A DNA stretch of 64,000 nt, from positions 43,770-107,769 of the forward strand of contig JAHHHA010000023.1 in the NCBI GenBank assembly GCA_019359615.1. Reading direction: 5' to 3'. The position numbers were made by a program, and so were the translations under genes. This DNA comes from Cyanosarcina radialis HA8281-LM2 (GTDB taxonomy: Bacteria > Cyanobacteriota > Cyanobacteriia > Cyanobacteriales > CCAP-1448). The number at the start of each line of letters is the position of its first letter. Position 1 is the first letter of the stretch. The notes beneath the pieces were generated by a model. That model saw nothing but the letters and a program-made list of their open reading frames with translations. It ran no database searches and was not told the DNA's origin. Shown here piece after piece: positions 7,214 to 17,223 of this stretch.

Positions 7214-8104
7214 CTACAAACCTAATTTTTCTAATACAGGTCGAGTCGAGACAATATGGCGATCTAAACCCAATTCTTTGGGACTAATTCCCAATGCTAA
7301 AGCCACTAATTGAGGCAAATGCAATACGGGCAATCCTAACTTCTGCCCGATGACTTTTTCGACTTCTGGTTGGCGCGAATCGAGATTGAGGTGACATAAA
7401 GGACAGGGCGTTACCAAACAATCAGCCCCAGCTTCTATGGCTTCTCGAACGTGCATTCCTGCCATTTTAAAAGATTGCTCGGTGGCATAGCTAGATAGCG
7501 GCCAGCCGCAGCATTGCGTCCGTCCGCGATAATATATGGGCGTTGCTCCCACAGCCCGAAAGACATTTTCCATCGATTCTGGCTGGAAGGGATCGTCGTA
7601 GGGTATCGTTTTCTGCGCTCTCAGCAAATAGCAACCATAAAAAGCTGCACACTTCAACCCAGACAATTGACGAGTAACTTTTTGTTGCAGTGCCTCTAAA
7701 CCGTAATCTCCCACTAAAATCCACAACAGGTGTTTGACTTCCGCCGTGCCGCGATAAGGAGAGCAGCCTTCTGCTTGCAATAAACCATTAATTTGTCCGA
7801 CATAAGCCGGATCGGTTTGCTGTAATTTCTGCAAGCGATCGTTCACATGGCCGATTACCCCTTGACAAGTGCTGCAATGAGTCAAAAGCGGTAAATTAAG
7901 TGCTTCTGCTAGGGCAATATTGCGAGCGTTAACCGTATCTTCCAACAGTTGGGAATCTTCTTTAAAAGTGCCAGAGCCGCAGCAAGCAGCTTTTTTTAAT
8001 TCCACTAGTTCGATACCCAAAGCCTGAGTCAAAGCCGCTGTCGATTGGTAAAGTTCTCGGCAAGCTCCTTGCGCCACACAGCCAGGAAAATAAGCATATT
8101 TCAT
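7214..8104 (-). CDS. HdrB-like CCG-domain iron-sulfur protein
   Basis: This 296-residue protein has two cysteine-rich CCG domains, the hallmark of heterodisulfide reductase subunit B and succinate dehydrogenase SdhE-type subunits. The N-terminal domain has YFPGC, ACCGSGTF and HCSTCQG. The C-terminal domain has FYGCYLLR, QCCGWPLSSY and TPCPLCHLNLD. Such domains hold non-cubane 4Fe-4S clusters that move electrons to disulfides or quinones. The convergent NIL-ferredoxin gene next door is a possible electron donor, but that is inference from proximity only. Cyanobacteria lack methanogenic coenzymes, so the substrate must differ from the archaeal one. Confidence 0.85.
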   Translation of the reverse strand: MKYAYFPGCVAQGACRELYQSTAALTQALGIELVELKKAACCGSGTFKEDSQLLEDTVNARNIALAEALNLPLLTHCSTCQGVIGHVNDRLQKLQQTDPAYVGQINGLLQAEGCSPYRGTAEVKHLLWILVGDYGLEALQQKVTRQLSGLKCAAFYGCYLLRAQKTIPYDDPFQPESMENVFRAVGATPIYYRGRTQCCGWPLSSYATEQSFKMAGMHVREAIEAGADCLVTPCPLCHLNLDSRQPEVEKVIGQKLGLPVLHLPQLVALALGISPKELGLDRHIVSTRPVLEKLGL

Positions 8105-8348
8105 ATCGCATCAGGGTTAAATTAGGTGGAATTACTTGGCAGTTGCATCAACGCTAGACCGATCTTGAGTTTATCAATTTCCTGTGGCGTTGGCGCTAGC
8201 CTGTGCGATAGCACGTATCGCCTGCATAAAAATACACGAAATTTTCTTCCAAAGTTACCAGATAGAGGGCAATCTCTTTGAGTGGCATCTTGTACCATAG
8301 TCAGTAAGCGATCGCCACACTCCTCAAACACCAGATTGAAAAAATGAA

Positions 8349-8657
8349 ATGCGTATTATCAGCCGCAGAACTCTCAGGGAGTTCTGGGAAAAACATTCTA
8401 CTGCAAAACCTGGACTTTTACTTTGGTGCGAGCGGATCTCGGCAGCCGATTTTCTCAGCTTTAATGACTTACGTAACATCTTTCCATCAGCAGATCTCGT
8501 GGGTAATTTCACTGTTTTCAATATTGGAGGTAACAACTACCGATTAATTACATACATAGACTATGAATATCAAATAGTATTTATTCGAGCCGTGCTTACC
8601 CATGCCGAATACGACAAGGAGAATTGGAAAAATGACAACTGGTTTGAAAATCCCTAG
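8349..8657 (+). CDS. higB: HigB-family toxin (RelE-like mRNA interferase)
   Basis: The 102-residue protein has the HigB pattern: MRIISRRTLREFWEKH at the N-terminus, then ADLVGNFTVFNIGGNNYRLI, and IVFIRAVLTHAEYDKENW at the C-terminus. HigB toxins cut translated mRNAs at the ribosome. The antitoxin-like gene follows with a 26-bp overlap, the toxin-first order typical of HigBA systems. No upstream palindromic operator was identified with confidence. Confidence 0.85.
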   Translation: MRIISRRTLREFWEKHSTAKPGLLLWCERISAADFLSFNDLRNIFPSADLVGNFTVFNIGGNNYRLITYIDYEYQIVFIRAVLTHAEYDKENWKNDNWFENP

Positions 8658-9036
8658 TAGCTACTACATGGAGCTAATCAATACTTTTCCGCCACGTCCT
8701 ATTACTAATGATGCCGAGTTAATTGCAATGCAAAATCGCATTAATCAAATTCTGGATCGAAGTAAAATGACACCAGACGATCGAGATTATTTAAAAATCT
8801 TAGGTATGCTGGTTTATGAATACGAAGAAAAACATGAGTTGCTGCCACCTATTAAAGGAGTTGAACTGCTAAAGGCTCTGCTAGAAGAGTCTAACCTTCA
8901 GCCGCAAGATTTAGATTCTATTTTGAACGGTGAAGATTCTATTGACCAAATTCCGAACGACGAAATTAAACTAACAGACCACCAAATAGAGCGATTGGCT
9001 GCTTTCTTCAAGATCTCTCCTGCGGCTTTCCGATAA
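8632..9036 (+). CDS. higA: HigA-family antitoxin
   Basis: Starting at MTTGLKIPSSYYMELI, this 134-residue protein has the HigA layout. The N-terminal half is a helical extension (PRPITNDAELIAMQNRINQI). The C-terminal helix-turn-helix-like region includes GVELLKALLEESNLQPQDL and LTDHQIERLAAFFKISPAAF. It should neutralise the upstream HigB and repress the pair. I preferred the internal ATG because the ten preceding codons lie within the toxin frame and show no similarity. Confidence 0.85.
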   Translation: MTTGLKIPSSYYMELINTFPPRPITNDAELIAMQNRINQILDRSKMTPDDRDYLKILGMLVYEYEEKHELLPPIKGVELLKALLEESNLQPQDLDSILNGEDSIDQIPNDEIKLTDHQIERLAAFFKISPAAFR

Positions 9037-9266
9037 AAGTAAAGTGGGACTGGGTGGACGAGAAGACCGAAGCGTTAGGGATCGATCTCAACCCAAGATC
9101 GATAAAAGGGAGGCGATCGCTTCTTCAGCCTAAGACTGATAACCCTTCTGTGCTAACAGCTATAAGTTCTTACTCAAGCGATCGCGCTTTCGGCTAAAAT
9201 TAATCAATGCTAGAACCAGACAATACCTAAGCAATCGATTCTAGCAACAGGCGTAGAGGAATACAT

Positions 9267-9518
9267 ATGAGTCAAGCGGAAATTTTTGAAAGAGTCAAAA
9301 AGATTATTGCCGAACAATTAGAAGTTGACCCGGCTGATGTCACTCCAGAAGCCAACTTCGCTAACGATCTGGGTGCAGATTCCCTAGATACAGTGGAATT
9401 GGTCATGGCTTTGGAAGAAGAGTTTGATATCGAGGTGCCCGATGAAGCCGCTGAAAAACTGCTGACAGTTCAGTCTGTAGCAGACTATATTAGCGAGAAA
9501 ACCACAGCCTCTGCGTAA
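9267..9518 (+). CDS. acpP: Acyl carrier protein
   Basis: This 83-residue acidic protein carries the growing acyl chain in type II fatty acid synthesis. The phosphopantetheine-attachment motif is [18 protein letters not shown], with the modified Ser at about residue 39. Length and sequence are normal for cyanobacterial AcpP, and AGAGGA lies a few bases before the ATG. fabF follows on the same strand after a repeat-filled gap, the common acpP-fabF order. Confidence 0.98.
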   Translation: MSQAEIFERVKKIIAEQLEVDPADVTPEANFANDLGADSLDTVELVMALEEEFDIEVPDEAAEKLLTVQSVADYISEKTTASA

Positions 9519-9538
9519 AACTAGGGCGGAGGAGAGAG

Positions 9539-9643
9539 AAGTGTGGAGTGCTGTAGGAAGTGTGGAGTGTGGAGTGTAGAGTGTGGAGTATAAGAACGCT
9601 CCGCCATCTCCCCATCTCCCCCTCTCCCCCTCCCTTTCCCCCA
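9539..9643. repeat. Composite heptamer/octamer minisatellite in the fabF leader
   Basis: GTGTGGA-type units (9539-9592) are followed by CCATCTCC-type octamers (9603-9643). The same pair of blocks, in inverse orientation, fills the gap before the cheA-like gene (25571-25750). The octamer alone recurs at 35010-35045 and 60776-60816. Here it occupies most of the acpP-fabF spacer and provides a spurious 29-codon N-terminal extension in the fabF frame. Confidence 0.75.
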
Positions 9644-9669
9644 CTGATTTGAATACTCTTACTGGGACG

Positions 9670-10920
9670 ATGACAAATTTCGATCGCAAACGGGTTGTAG
9701 TAACGGGCTTAGGCGCAATTACCCCCATTGGTAACAACCTGACCGAATACTGGGAAGGTCTGCTGGAAGGGCGTAACGGTATTGCTCCGATTACTTTATT
9801 TGATGCCTCGCGGCACGATTGCCGCATTGCTGGCGAGGTGAAAGGCTTCGATCCCCATGAATACCTCGATCGCAAAGAAGCCAAACGGATGGATCGATTT
9901 GCCCAGTTTGGAGTTTCAGCTAGCAAGCAAGCGATCGCTGATGCTAAGTTTGTCATCAACGAACTCAACGCCGAGCAAGTAGGGATCGTCATTGGCACTG
10001 GGATCGGCGGGCTGAAAGTTTTAGAAGACCAACAAGAGGTCTTCTTGACGCGCGGGCCAGACCGTTGCAGCCCATTTATGATTCCGATGATGATTGCCAA
10101 CATGGCCGCCGGATTGACCGCTATTCACACTGGAGCTAAAGGGCCTAACTGCTGTACGGTAACGGCTTGCGCTGCTGGTTCTAACGCGGTAGGAGATGCT
10201 TTTCGCCTGATCCAAAGGGGATACGCCCAAGCGATGATTTGTGGCGGCACGGAAGCAGCGGTTACGCCTTTATCTTTAGCCGGATTTGCCGCTTGCAAAG
10301 CTTTATCGACCAGAAACGACGATCCGGCTCGCGCTTGTCGGCCGTTCGATCGCGGTCGCGATGGCTTTGTCATGGGCGAAGGCTCTGGAATTCTGATCTT
10401 AGAAGAACTCGAATACGCTCTCAGTCGGGGAGCCAGAATTTATGCCGAAATTGTCGGCTACGGCATGACTTGCGACGCTTACCACATTACCGCCCCAGTT
10501 CCAGGCGGCGAGGGAGCGGTCAGAGCGATGAGATTGGCGATGAAAGACGCTGGGATTACTCCAGAACAAGTAAGCTATATCAACGCTCACGGCACTAGTA
10601 CCCCAGCTAACGACGTTACCGAAACTGCTGCGATTAAAAATGTCTTGGGAGAATCGGCCGCCAAGGTAGCGGTTAGCTCGACTAAATCGATGACCGGGCA
10701 TTTGTTAGGTGGCTCTGGCGGTATTGAAGCAGTAGCGACAGTTATGGCCATAGCTAACGATCGACTGCCGCCGACAATCAATTTAGAGAATCCCGATCCA
10801 GAGTGCGACCTCGATTACGTACCGCACCACAGTCGATCGAAAACAGTAGAAGTGGCACTATCTAATTCTTTTGGGTTTGGGGGCCACAATGTTACGCTAG
10901 CATTCAAAAAGTACGTTTAG
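9670..10920 (+). CDS. fabF: Beta-ketoacyl-ACP synthase II
   Basis: FabF condenses malonyl-ACP with acyl-ACP in fatty acid elongation. The sequence starts [20 protein letters not shown] and is 416 residues. The nucleophile lies in the [16 protein letters not shown] region (about residue 165), and the two catalytic histidines lie in [14 protein letters not shown] and [14 protein letters not shown]. The frame stays open upstream to 9583, but that part is minisatellite-encoded ([14 protein letters not shown]) and is rejected. acpP lies immediately upstream. Confidence 0.98.
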   Translation: MTNFDRKRVVVTGLGAITPIGNNLTEYWEGLLEGRNGIAPITLFDASRHDCRIAGEVKGFDPHEYLDRKEAKRMDRFAQFGVSASKQAIADAKFVINELNAEQVGIVIGTGIGGLKVLEDQQEVFLTRGPDRCSPFMIPMMIANMAAGLTAIHTGAKGPNCCTVTACAAGSNAVGDAFRLIQRGYAQAMICGGTEAAVTPLSLAGFAACKALSTRNDDPARACRPFDRGRDGFVMGEGSGILILEELEYALSRGARIYAEIVGYGMTCDAYHITAPVPGGEGAVRAMRLAMKDAGITPEQVSYINAHGTSTPANDVTETAAIKNVLGESAAKVAVSSTKSMTGHLLGGSGGIEAVATVMAIANDRLPPTINLENPDPECDLDYVPHHSRSKTVEVALSNSFGFGGHNVTLAFKKYV

Positions 10921-11119
10921 TTGAGTTCGCAATTCGGCAACGAACGGCGAAAGATAAAGCTAGCTGATGAAAAAATTTTGTCGTTTATATGAAAGCAGAT
11001 GACTAACGATCCCCATATATGGGACGATCTTTAATGCCTGCTTGAGGTAGAGTCAGAGCGTTTATATCTGCTACCCGCCTACATCAGAGTGCTACTGAAG
11101 TCGTTAATCACAAGAGACT

Positions 11120-13132
11120 ATGGCTGTTGCAACCCAATCCCTCGAAGAACTTTGTATTAATTCAATTCGCTTTCTAGCAATTGACGCTGTAGAAAAGGCA
11201 AAATCCGGTCATCCGGGATTGCCAATGGGTGCGGCTCCCATGGCATTTGTCCTTTGGGATCGTTTCCTGAAATTTAACCCGAAAAACCCGAAATGGCCCA
11301 ACCGCGATCGATTCGTCCTCTCAGCCGGCCACGGTTGTATGTTACAGTACGCGCTCCTGCATTTGACTGGCTACGACAGCGTGACGTTGGATGACATCAA
11401 ACAGTTCCGTCAGTGGGGTTCTCGGACTCCCGGACACCCAGAAAACTTTGAAACTGAAGGAATAGAAGTCACTACCGGCCCGTTGGGACAAGGAATCGCC
11501 AATGGAGTCGGTTTGGCCATGGCAGAGGCGCACCTGGCAGCTAGATTTAATAAACCCGATGCCAAAATTGTCGATCAGTATACCTACGTGATTTTGGGCG
11601 ACGGCTGCAACATGGAAGGGGTTTCAGGGGAAGCTTGCTCCTTAGCCGGACACTTGGGATTGGGCAAACTGATCGCCCTGTACGACGACAACCATATCTC
11701 GATCGACGGTTCTACTGACGTTTCCTTCACTGAAGATGTCAGCAAGCGGTTTGAAGCCTACGGTTGGCACGTCCAGCACGTCGAAAATGGTAACGACGAC
11801 TTAGCCGCCATTGAAAAAGCGATCGCGGCCGCTAAAGCCGTTACCGATAAGCCCTCGATGATTAAAGTCACCACCACCATCGGTTACGGTTCGCCCAACA
11901 AGGCCAACACCGCTGGCGTTCACGGTGCGGCCCTCGGTGGAGATGAAGTGACAGCCACTCGCCAAAATTTGGGTTGGGAATACGAACCCTTTACCGTCCC
12001 AGGCGATGCCGTCAATCATATGCGGAAAGCTGTAGAGCGGGGTGCCAACTACGAAGCTGAGTGGAATCAAACCTTTGCTAACTACAAAGCCAAGTATCCC
12101 GAAGAAGCAGCAGAATTCGAGCGGTTAGTTAAGGGCGAACTCCCTCAAGGGTGGGAGAAAGCATTACCGACTTACACGGCTGAAGATAAACCCCTAGCTA
12201 CTCGTAAAACTTCCGAAAATACTCTTAACGCCCTCGCTCCGGTTTTACCAGAGTTGATCGGCGGTTCTGCCGACCTTACCCACTCCAACTTAACCTTACT
12301 GAAGGTTTCGGGAGATTTCCAAAAAGGTCAATACCAAAACCGCAACTTGCGGTTTGGCGTGCGAGAACACGGCATGGGAGCGATTTGTAACGGGATTGCC
12401 CTACATACTCCAGGATTCATTCCCTACTGCGCTACCTTCTTGGTATTTGCTGACTATATGCGGGCGGCAATTCGGCTTTCGGCTCTATCTCAAGCTGGCG
12501 TGATTTATGTCATGACCCACGACTCGGTGGCTTTGGGAGAAGACGGTCCGACTCACCAGCCAGTAGAAACGATAGCTTCCCTGCGGGCAATTCCTAACCT
12601 CACCGTGATGCGTCCGGCTGATGGCAACGAAACCTCTGGGGCTTATAAAGTAGCAATAGAAAACGCTGCTAAGCACGCTCCCACGCTCTTAGCCCTCTCC
12701 CGTCAAGCATTGCCACAACTAGCTGGCAGCAGTATCGAAGGCGTGACTAAGGGAGCATACATCCTCTCGGATAGCAACGGTACGCCAGATATTATCCTGA
12801 TCGGTACTGGTAGCGAAGTTCCCCTCTGCGTCGATGCTGCCAAGCAGCTATCGGCTGAAGGTAAGAAAGTCCGCGTCGTTTCCATGCCTTCCTGGGAAGT
12901 TTTCGACGCTCAAAGTGCCGAATATCGCGAGTCGGTATTGCCCAAAGCTGTCACCAAGCGGTTAGCGGTGGAAGCTGCTTCTAGTTTCGGTTGGTGCCGT
13001 TATTTGGGCAGCGAAGGTGCGATGGTTAGCATCGAGCGATTTGGGGCTTCTGCACCTGACAAGGTGGTATTAGCCAAGTTCGGCTACACGGTAGATAACG
13101 TCGTTGCCAAAGCGAAAGAGCTTTTAGGCTAA
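11120..13132 (+). CDS. tktA: Transketolase
   Basis: Transketolase moves two-carbon units between sugar phosphates in the Calvin-Benson cycle and the pentose phosphate pathway. The 670 residues show the thiamine diphosphate motif [20 protein letters not shown] ending in ALYDDN (about 159-190), the pyrimidine-domain signature [19 protein letters not shown], and DGPTHQPVE. It is full length and stands alone on the plus strand. The stop codon TAA overlaps the junction with a lone TACCAAATCC repeat end, and a strong hairpin follows 22 bp later. The 199-bp leader holds the short palindrome CCCATATATGGG. Confidence 0.98.
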   Translation: MAVATQSLEELCINSIRFLAIDAVEKAKSGHPGLPMGAAPMAFVLWDRFLKFNPKNPKWPNRDRFVLSAGHGCMLQYALLHLTGYDSVTLDDIKQFRQWGSRTPGHPENFETEGIEVTTGPLGQGIANGVGLAMAEAHLAARFNKPDAKIVDQYTYVILGDGCNMEGVSGEACSLAGHLGLGKLIALYDDNHISIDGSTDVSFTEDVSKRFEAYGWHVQHVENGNDDLAAIEKAIAAAKAVTDKPSMIKVTTTIGYGSPNKANTAGVHGAALGGDEVTATRQNLGWEYEPFTVPGDAVNHMRKAVERGANYEAEWNQTFANYKAKYPEEAAEFERLVKGELPQGWEKALPTYTAEDKPLATRKTSENTLNALAPVLPELIGGSADLTHSNLTLLKVSGDFQKGQYQNRNLRFGVREHGMGAICNGIALHTPGFIPYCATFLVFADYMRAAIRLSALSQAGVIYVMTHDSVALGEDGPTHQPVETIASLRAIPNLTVMRPADGNETSGAYKVAIENAAKHAPTLLALSRQALPQLAGSSIEGVTKGAYILSDSNGTPDIILIGTGSEVPLCVDAAKQLSAEGKKVRVVSMPSWEVFDAQSAEYRESVLPKAVTKRLAVEAASSFGWCRYLGSEGAMVSIERFGASAPDKVVLAKFGYTVDNVVAKAKELLG

Positions 13133-13153
13133 TACCAAATCCAGCCCTTAGCC

Positions 13154-13199
13154 CCCGATTAAAAAGCTACCGTGTATGCACGGTAGCTTTTTAATCGGG
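13154..13199. terminator. Hairpin terminator after tktA
   Basis: Two exactly complementary 21-bp arms (starting CCCGATTAAAAAGCTACCGTG) enclose a 4-nt loop. The arms contain A/T runs, so it could stop transcripts from tktA on the plus strand and from the convergent channel gene on the minus strand. It is preceded by a solo TACCAAATCC repeat end and followed by a fragment of the 6516-6641 repeat. Confidence 0.65.
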
Positions 13200-13301
13200 A
13201 ATGCGATTGAAGTCCTCCTGCTTGGTGCAAGCTGCACGGCAAGGTTTCCTCAAGGCCATACAGGTTGCCCTTTCAGCCGCAACCGCTGCTTGCCTGGGTA
13301 C

Positions 13302-15371
13302 TTATGATGCAGAAATCGAGCTAGCTTTAACTAGCAGCCGATTCAACTCTCTGACTAAGCGTTGGGCTTGATGCTTGTAGAGGAAAAATGGCAAGGTTTG
13401 AGGCAATCGATTCATTAAGTCTCTAGCCGTTTTCAGACTGCACCCAGAAATCCGAGCGATCGCATTAGCGCCCTCAAATTCAGCATCTGGGGTGCGAGCG
13501 GTTTCTACTCGCACTTGCCAGGTGCGAGCGGCTAAATTGAGTTTTCTTTGCTCGATCCGTTGCAACCCTTCAATCGTGGCTAAAACTACCAAGCGATCGC
13601 CGCTGGCCAATCGAATATCGTCTGAGGGCATCAAGGTAGATGCCTTGCCAGCTTGGGCGTGGAGAATCGGGACGACATCGTAACCGTAAGCCACCTCTGC
13701 CAGGAGCAACCCATTAATGGAATCGCCAGGTTCGATTTGATATTCGGTGACTAAAATTGTTTGGTTGTTCAAACGAAACAAATTGATAATATTTTCCCCA
13801 AAGGCTCCCCCAGCAAATGCTTCAGCCGCCACCGCGTCAACTCCCAAAACTTGAGCCGTTGGCAATAGTTCGGTTAGATGGGCCTCCAGTCGGATGCCAG
13901 AAGTGCGAATTACTAGGTGGCTGGTAGGATTGAGCGATCGCGCCATCAACGCCACTTCTAAGTTGAGGATTTCATCATCAGTCACCACCGCGACGCTTTT
14001 GGCGGTTCCCAGATTCGCTTTCGCCAAAGCCTCGGTCAAATTTCCAGTAATCAGCGGCATTTGGGGCAAAATCGTCGGGTCGAAATCGGGATTGAGGGTA
14101 ATACCTACTATAGGTTGTTGTAATTCTTGCAACCTAGCAGCTACTTGCTGGCCGACTCTACCAAGTCCGACGATCGCAACATGGTTTTGGGCGGGAACTG
14201 GGGGGCGCTGTTTGACAAACTGGAACTTAGCAGACAACAACGCCTCTGTTAGTAGGGCATACAATATTCCCACAAAGATGGTTCCAGTTACCGTCAGCCC
14301 TAAGCTAAATAACTGCAACCACCAAGGAATTGTGGCATTTGGGGGAAAGTTGCCAAATAGATCCCCATATCCTCCCAAAAGCAGCCAAGCAGTGGCATAA
14401 AAAGCCGAAAGCCAAGTAGATTGCGGATAGTACCACTGAAGCAACACTGTACCAGCAAACAATAGCACCAAAACGACGAAGCTAGAGAGCAGGGCCACTC
14501 GCCGGATTTGCTGTCGCCAACTTAACTGCCAGAACTCAGCTAATTGTCGTTTGAGATTCCCGAACCAGCGGTAGAGCGCCTTTACTCCTCGATGCTCTCT
14601 GGAGTGTCGAGTTGAAGTGACTAGGGGGCGATGCGTGCTACCGCACTGCTCTCTAGCGCCAACGCTTTGCAGGGAAAACGAGTCGATCGCTTCGATGTAA
14701 ACTAAAGTGTTTCCAGCACTGACGATCGCCTCTGGTTCCCATTGATGCAAGTCGGGGAAAAACCGGGCAAATTGTGGGGCGCAAGCGATCATTCGGCGGG
14801 TGCGGGTATCTAATTCATGCAACCGTCTGGTATTCAACCACTGACTTCCTGGCAGGGACGCAGCCTTGGAGGGAATGCTAGTAACTCCATCGATCTGACG
14901 TTTGATTATCCGCAGTTTCTGCCCGTCTAAATCGAACAATCCCAAGGTTTCAGTCCCAAAAGCCGCCAGCCCCAAAGCTGAAGTAGATAGTTGGGCGGGA
15001 TCGAAGGCGATAAAATTGCCTAGTTGCTCGCTCAAAAGCTGATTGAGATTTTCCTTGGCAGAGCGGACAACTAAGCGCGTGCGAGGATTAATCTGGCGTA
15101 CCGCCAAAGCAGTTTCAGCGTTAACTTGTTCGCTATTTGTGACTAATAGGGCTGCCCGACACCGCTGGATCTGGGCTGCTTCTAAAACTGAATTATGGCG
15201 ACAGTCGCCCACAATTAAGTCCTCTAATAAATCCGGGAGGTTAGGAATTTCCCAGTTCTGGGGTGGAGATCGATCGATCGCGATTGCGATTGCCCCAAAT
15301 TCTTTCAGGGCTAAGACGCAGTGTTGCCCTAAACTACCCAATCCACAGACTAAAAACCGATCCATCTGCAT
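13302..15371 (-). CDS. Ion channel with duplicated RCK (TrkA-N/TrkA-C) domains
   Basis: The 689-residue protein has an N-terminal Rossmann RCK/TrkA-N domain (FLVCGLGSLGQHCVLALKE, 1-130). A region with two transmembrane helices follows (about 290-380), with the pore-like loop STWLSAFYATAWLLLGGYGD. A second TrkA-N domain (VAIVGLGRVGQQVAARLQEL) and a TrkA-C domain come last. It probably regulates a potassium conductance by nucleotide binding. The pore lacks a canonical TVGYGD filter (LLGGYGD instead), so selectivity is uncertain. Its ATG overlaps the stop codon of the upstream CHAD gene (TAATG), which indicates translational coupling and supports this start. Confidence 0.85.
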   Translation of the reverse strand: MQMDRFLVCGLGSLGQHCVLALKEFGAIAIAIDRSPPQNWEIPNLPDLLEDLIVGDCRHNSVLEAAQIQRCRAALLVTNSEQVNAETALAVRQINPRTRLVVRSAKENLNQLLSEQLGNFIAFDPAQLSTSALGLAAFGTETLGLFDLDGQKLRIIKRQIDGVTSIPSKAASLPGSQWLNTRRLHELDTRTRRMIACAPQFARFFPDLHQWEPEAIVSAGNTLVYIEAIDSFSLQSVGAREQCGSTHRPLVTSTRHSREHRGVKALYRWFGNLKRQLAEFWQLSWRQQIRRVALLSSFVVLVLLFAGTVLLQWYYPQSTWLSAFYATAWLLLGGYGDLFGNFPPNATIPWWLQLFSLGLTVTGTIFVGILYALLTEALLSAKFQFVKQRPPVPAQNHVAIVGLGRVGQQVAARLQELQQPIVGITLNPDFDPTILPQMPLITGNLTEALAKANLGTAKSVAVVTDDEILNLEVALMARSLNPTSHLVIRTSGIRLEAHLTELLPTAQVLGVDAVAAEAFAGGAFGENIINLFRLNNQTILVTEYQIEPGDSINGLLLAEVAYGYDVVPILHAQAGKASTLMPSDDIRLASGDRLVVLATIEGLQRIEQRKLNLAARTWQVRVETARTPDAEFEGANAIARISGCSLKTARDLMNRLPQTLPFFLYKHQAQRLVRELNRLLVKASSISAS

Positions 15372-16348
15372 TATGAATTCGGACTTGATATGACTGGATT
15401 TAATAATTGTAAATATAAATCTTGTCGAGTTTCACGGGTTACGTACTTCTGTTGTAAAATTTGCCACTCTTTCCAGGAATCATAGCGGTTTTGATCTAGC
15501 CGATCGAATAAGGTAGGCAGTCGATCTTTTTGGTCTAAATCTAAGGTTTTTCCTAAAAAATCTCCTAAAACAAAAGAATCTTGAATTGTTCCTAAGACTT
15601 CTTGAATTGCCTTTATATCCGCAATGTAGTCTTGATAGTTGTCTCCATATAAATCTGCAAATAATTCCATTTGATAGCGCGATCGCTTGGTTTGCTTGCG
15701 TAAGTCGTGAAATAATTTAGCATTAGTCGTCAAGAGTTCTTCTGCTCGATCGATTCCCTCACCATCGTTCGAGTCTAACCCTATCCACCAAGCGGGATGC
15801 AATAACAGTTGACTGACGGTAGGCAACAATAAACTCGGCAAGATTTCTCGAATGTCAACGCTAGCTAATTGTTGATATTTTGGTTCTGCCAACCACTTTT
15901 TAAAAGCCTGCTTTAAGTCTTGATACTTTTTTCCTTCAAGTACCGATTTTACTGCTTCTAAGGCTTGCGATCGCTGTTTTTCTAGCCGTTCTAAAACAAC
16001 TTTCACGCGCTTGTTTTCTGCTGCGGGTAAAGTTGGCTGATAGCGCTGTTCGATTGTTTCTTTAAGGACATCTAAATCTCGTAAATCTCCTAAAATTCTA
16101 GCCACCTTACCAATTGGTTTTTCTTTGGCATCTTTAGGTAACTTGACGGCTAGAGCAAAACCTGTCACCGCCGAACGCAAGCGACGCATACCGACTCGCA
16201 TTTGATGCAATTCTTCTGGTTCTTTATCTTTAAGAACGAGATCCTCATGTTTGAGGATTTTCTGAAAGTGTTTTTCTATTCCTAGATATGCCCAATCTCC
16301 CAGAGTTTTGGCTCGTTCTATGCTCTCTTCTTTCATATTAAACTGCAC
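15371..16348 (-). CDS. CHAD domain protein
   Basis: CHAD domains are alpha-helical, rich in conserved histidines and basic residues, and bind polyphosphate. The motif ELHQMRVGMRRLRSAVTGF near residue 50 and LFHDLRKQTKRSRYQMELF near 215 are characteristic. The protein is a single CHAD unit of about 325 residues. Its stop codon overlaps the ATG of the RCK channel gene, so the two are very probably made together. This suggests a link between polyphosphate and ion homeostasis, which is inference. Confidence 0.9.
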   Translation of the reverse strand: MQFNMKEESIERAKTLGDWAYLGIEKHFQKILKHEDLVLKDKEPEELHQMRVGMRRLRSAVTGFALAVKLPKDAKEKPIGKVARILGDLRDLDVLKETIEQRYQPTLPAAENKRVKVVLERLEKQRSQALEAVKSVLEGKKYQDLKQAFKKWLAEPKYQQLASVDIREILPSLLLPTVSQLLLHPAWWIGLDSNDGEGIDRAEELLTTNAKLFHDLRKQTKRSRYQMELFADLYGDNYQDYIADIKAIQEVLGTIQDSFVLGDFLGKTLDLDQKDRLPTLFDRLDQNRYDSWKEWQILQQKYVTRETRQDLYLQLLNPVISSPNS

Positions 16349-16496
16349 TAGCTCTCAATTTTTAGCAGAGTCAAATTTTATCGCGGAATTATTTTAATTA
16401 TATCTCGTATCGTTGGCTACAGTTTTGTTTTATAACCTCTTCTTAACCATAAATTAAATTAACTATAATTTTTAAAGGTATGAGTATGTATGCGCT

Positions 16497-17051
16497 CTAG
16501 GTAGAAGAACGCTGTCCGAGAAAATTCAACCCTAAGAAAATGGCAGCAACAGTACCCGATACGGCTATTTCTCCAGAGGCAACTCTAGCGATCGCTTCAG
16601 AAATCGGAATTAATACAACTTCAATATCTTCTGTTAAATCTAACATTTGCTGCGACGCTGGCTGGACTCCTTCAGCCAGAAATAAATGAATTTGATTGGT
16701 ATCTTTGACGGGATTATCGTATAAAGTTGCTAATTTAATTAATTGCTGGGCGACATATCCGGTTTCTTCTTCTAATTCTCTAGCAGCCGCGATCGCGCTA
16801 TCTTCTTCCTTAGCGTTAAAAGCTCCGGCCGGTAATTCTAATAAAATTTCTCCGACGGCATGACGGTATTGCCTGACAAAGACGATTTCTTGTTGTGGTG
16901 TTAGGGGAAATACTAAAGCGATATCATCTCTGACGTTGACAAAAAAGTCATCAATAATTTCTCCCGTAGGTAGTTCGATTTTATCTTGCCTGACCTGACA
17001 CCATTTATTATTGATGACAAACTGCGATCGCTGGATTTTCCATTTTTCCAT
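16497..17051 (-). CDS. NUDIX hydrolase (ADP-ribose pyrophosphatase-like)
   Basis: The 184-residue protein contains a complete Nudix box, GAFNAKEEDSAIAAARELEE continuing ETGY, at about residues 77-100. The upstream segment RQYRHAVGEILLELPAG is typical of ADP-sugar pyrophosphatases. Such enzymes hydrolyse ADP-ribose or related nucleoside diphosphate sugars. The 148 bp upstream of the CHAD gene separate the two, so co-transcription is possible but not shown. Confidence 0.88.
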   Translation of the reverse strand: MEKWKIQRSQFVINNKWCQVRQDKIELPTGEIIDDFFVNVRDDIALVFPLTPQQEIVFVRQYRHAVGEILLELPAGAFNAKEEDSAIAAARELEEETGYVAQQLIKLATLYDNPVKDTNQIHLFLAEGVQPASQQMLDLTEDIEVVLIPISEAIARVASGEIAVSGTVAAIFLGLNFLGQRSST

Positions 17052-17223
17052 GATTTGATGAGAAATGCGGGCACATCTCTACAAATTCTAGAGGAAATCG
17101 TCAGGTTCTATTCCCAGCGATCGCTACCAACGCTATATCTAGAGACATGACGGTAGGGTTCGTTGGGTTTCCTACCGTCAACCCAACCTACATCTACTCC
17201 CCTTTACCCCTCTTCCCTATGCC

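Noticed and set aside
8122..8331. 69-codon open frame next to higBA
   Set aside because: It contains a dispersed GCCTGTGCGATAGCACGTAT repeat and lacks recognisable features.
9583..9669. 29-residue N-terminal extension of FabF
   Set aside because: It is encoded by minisatellite sequence, and FabF similarity starts at MTNFDRK.
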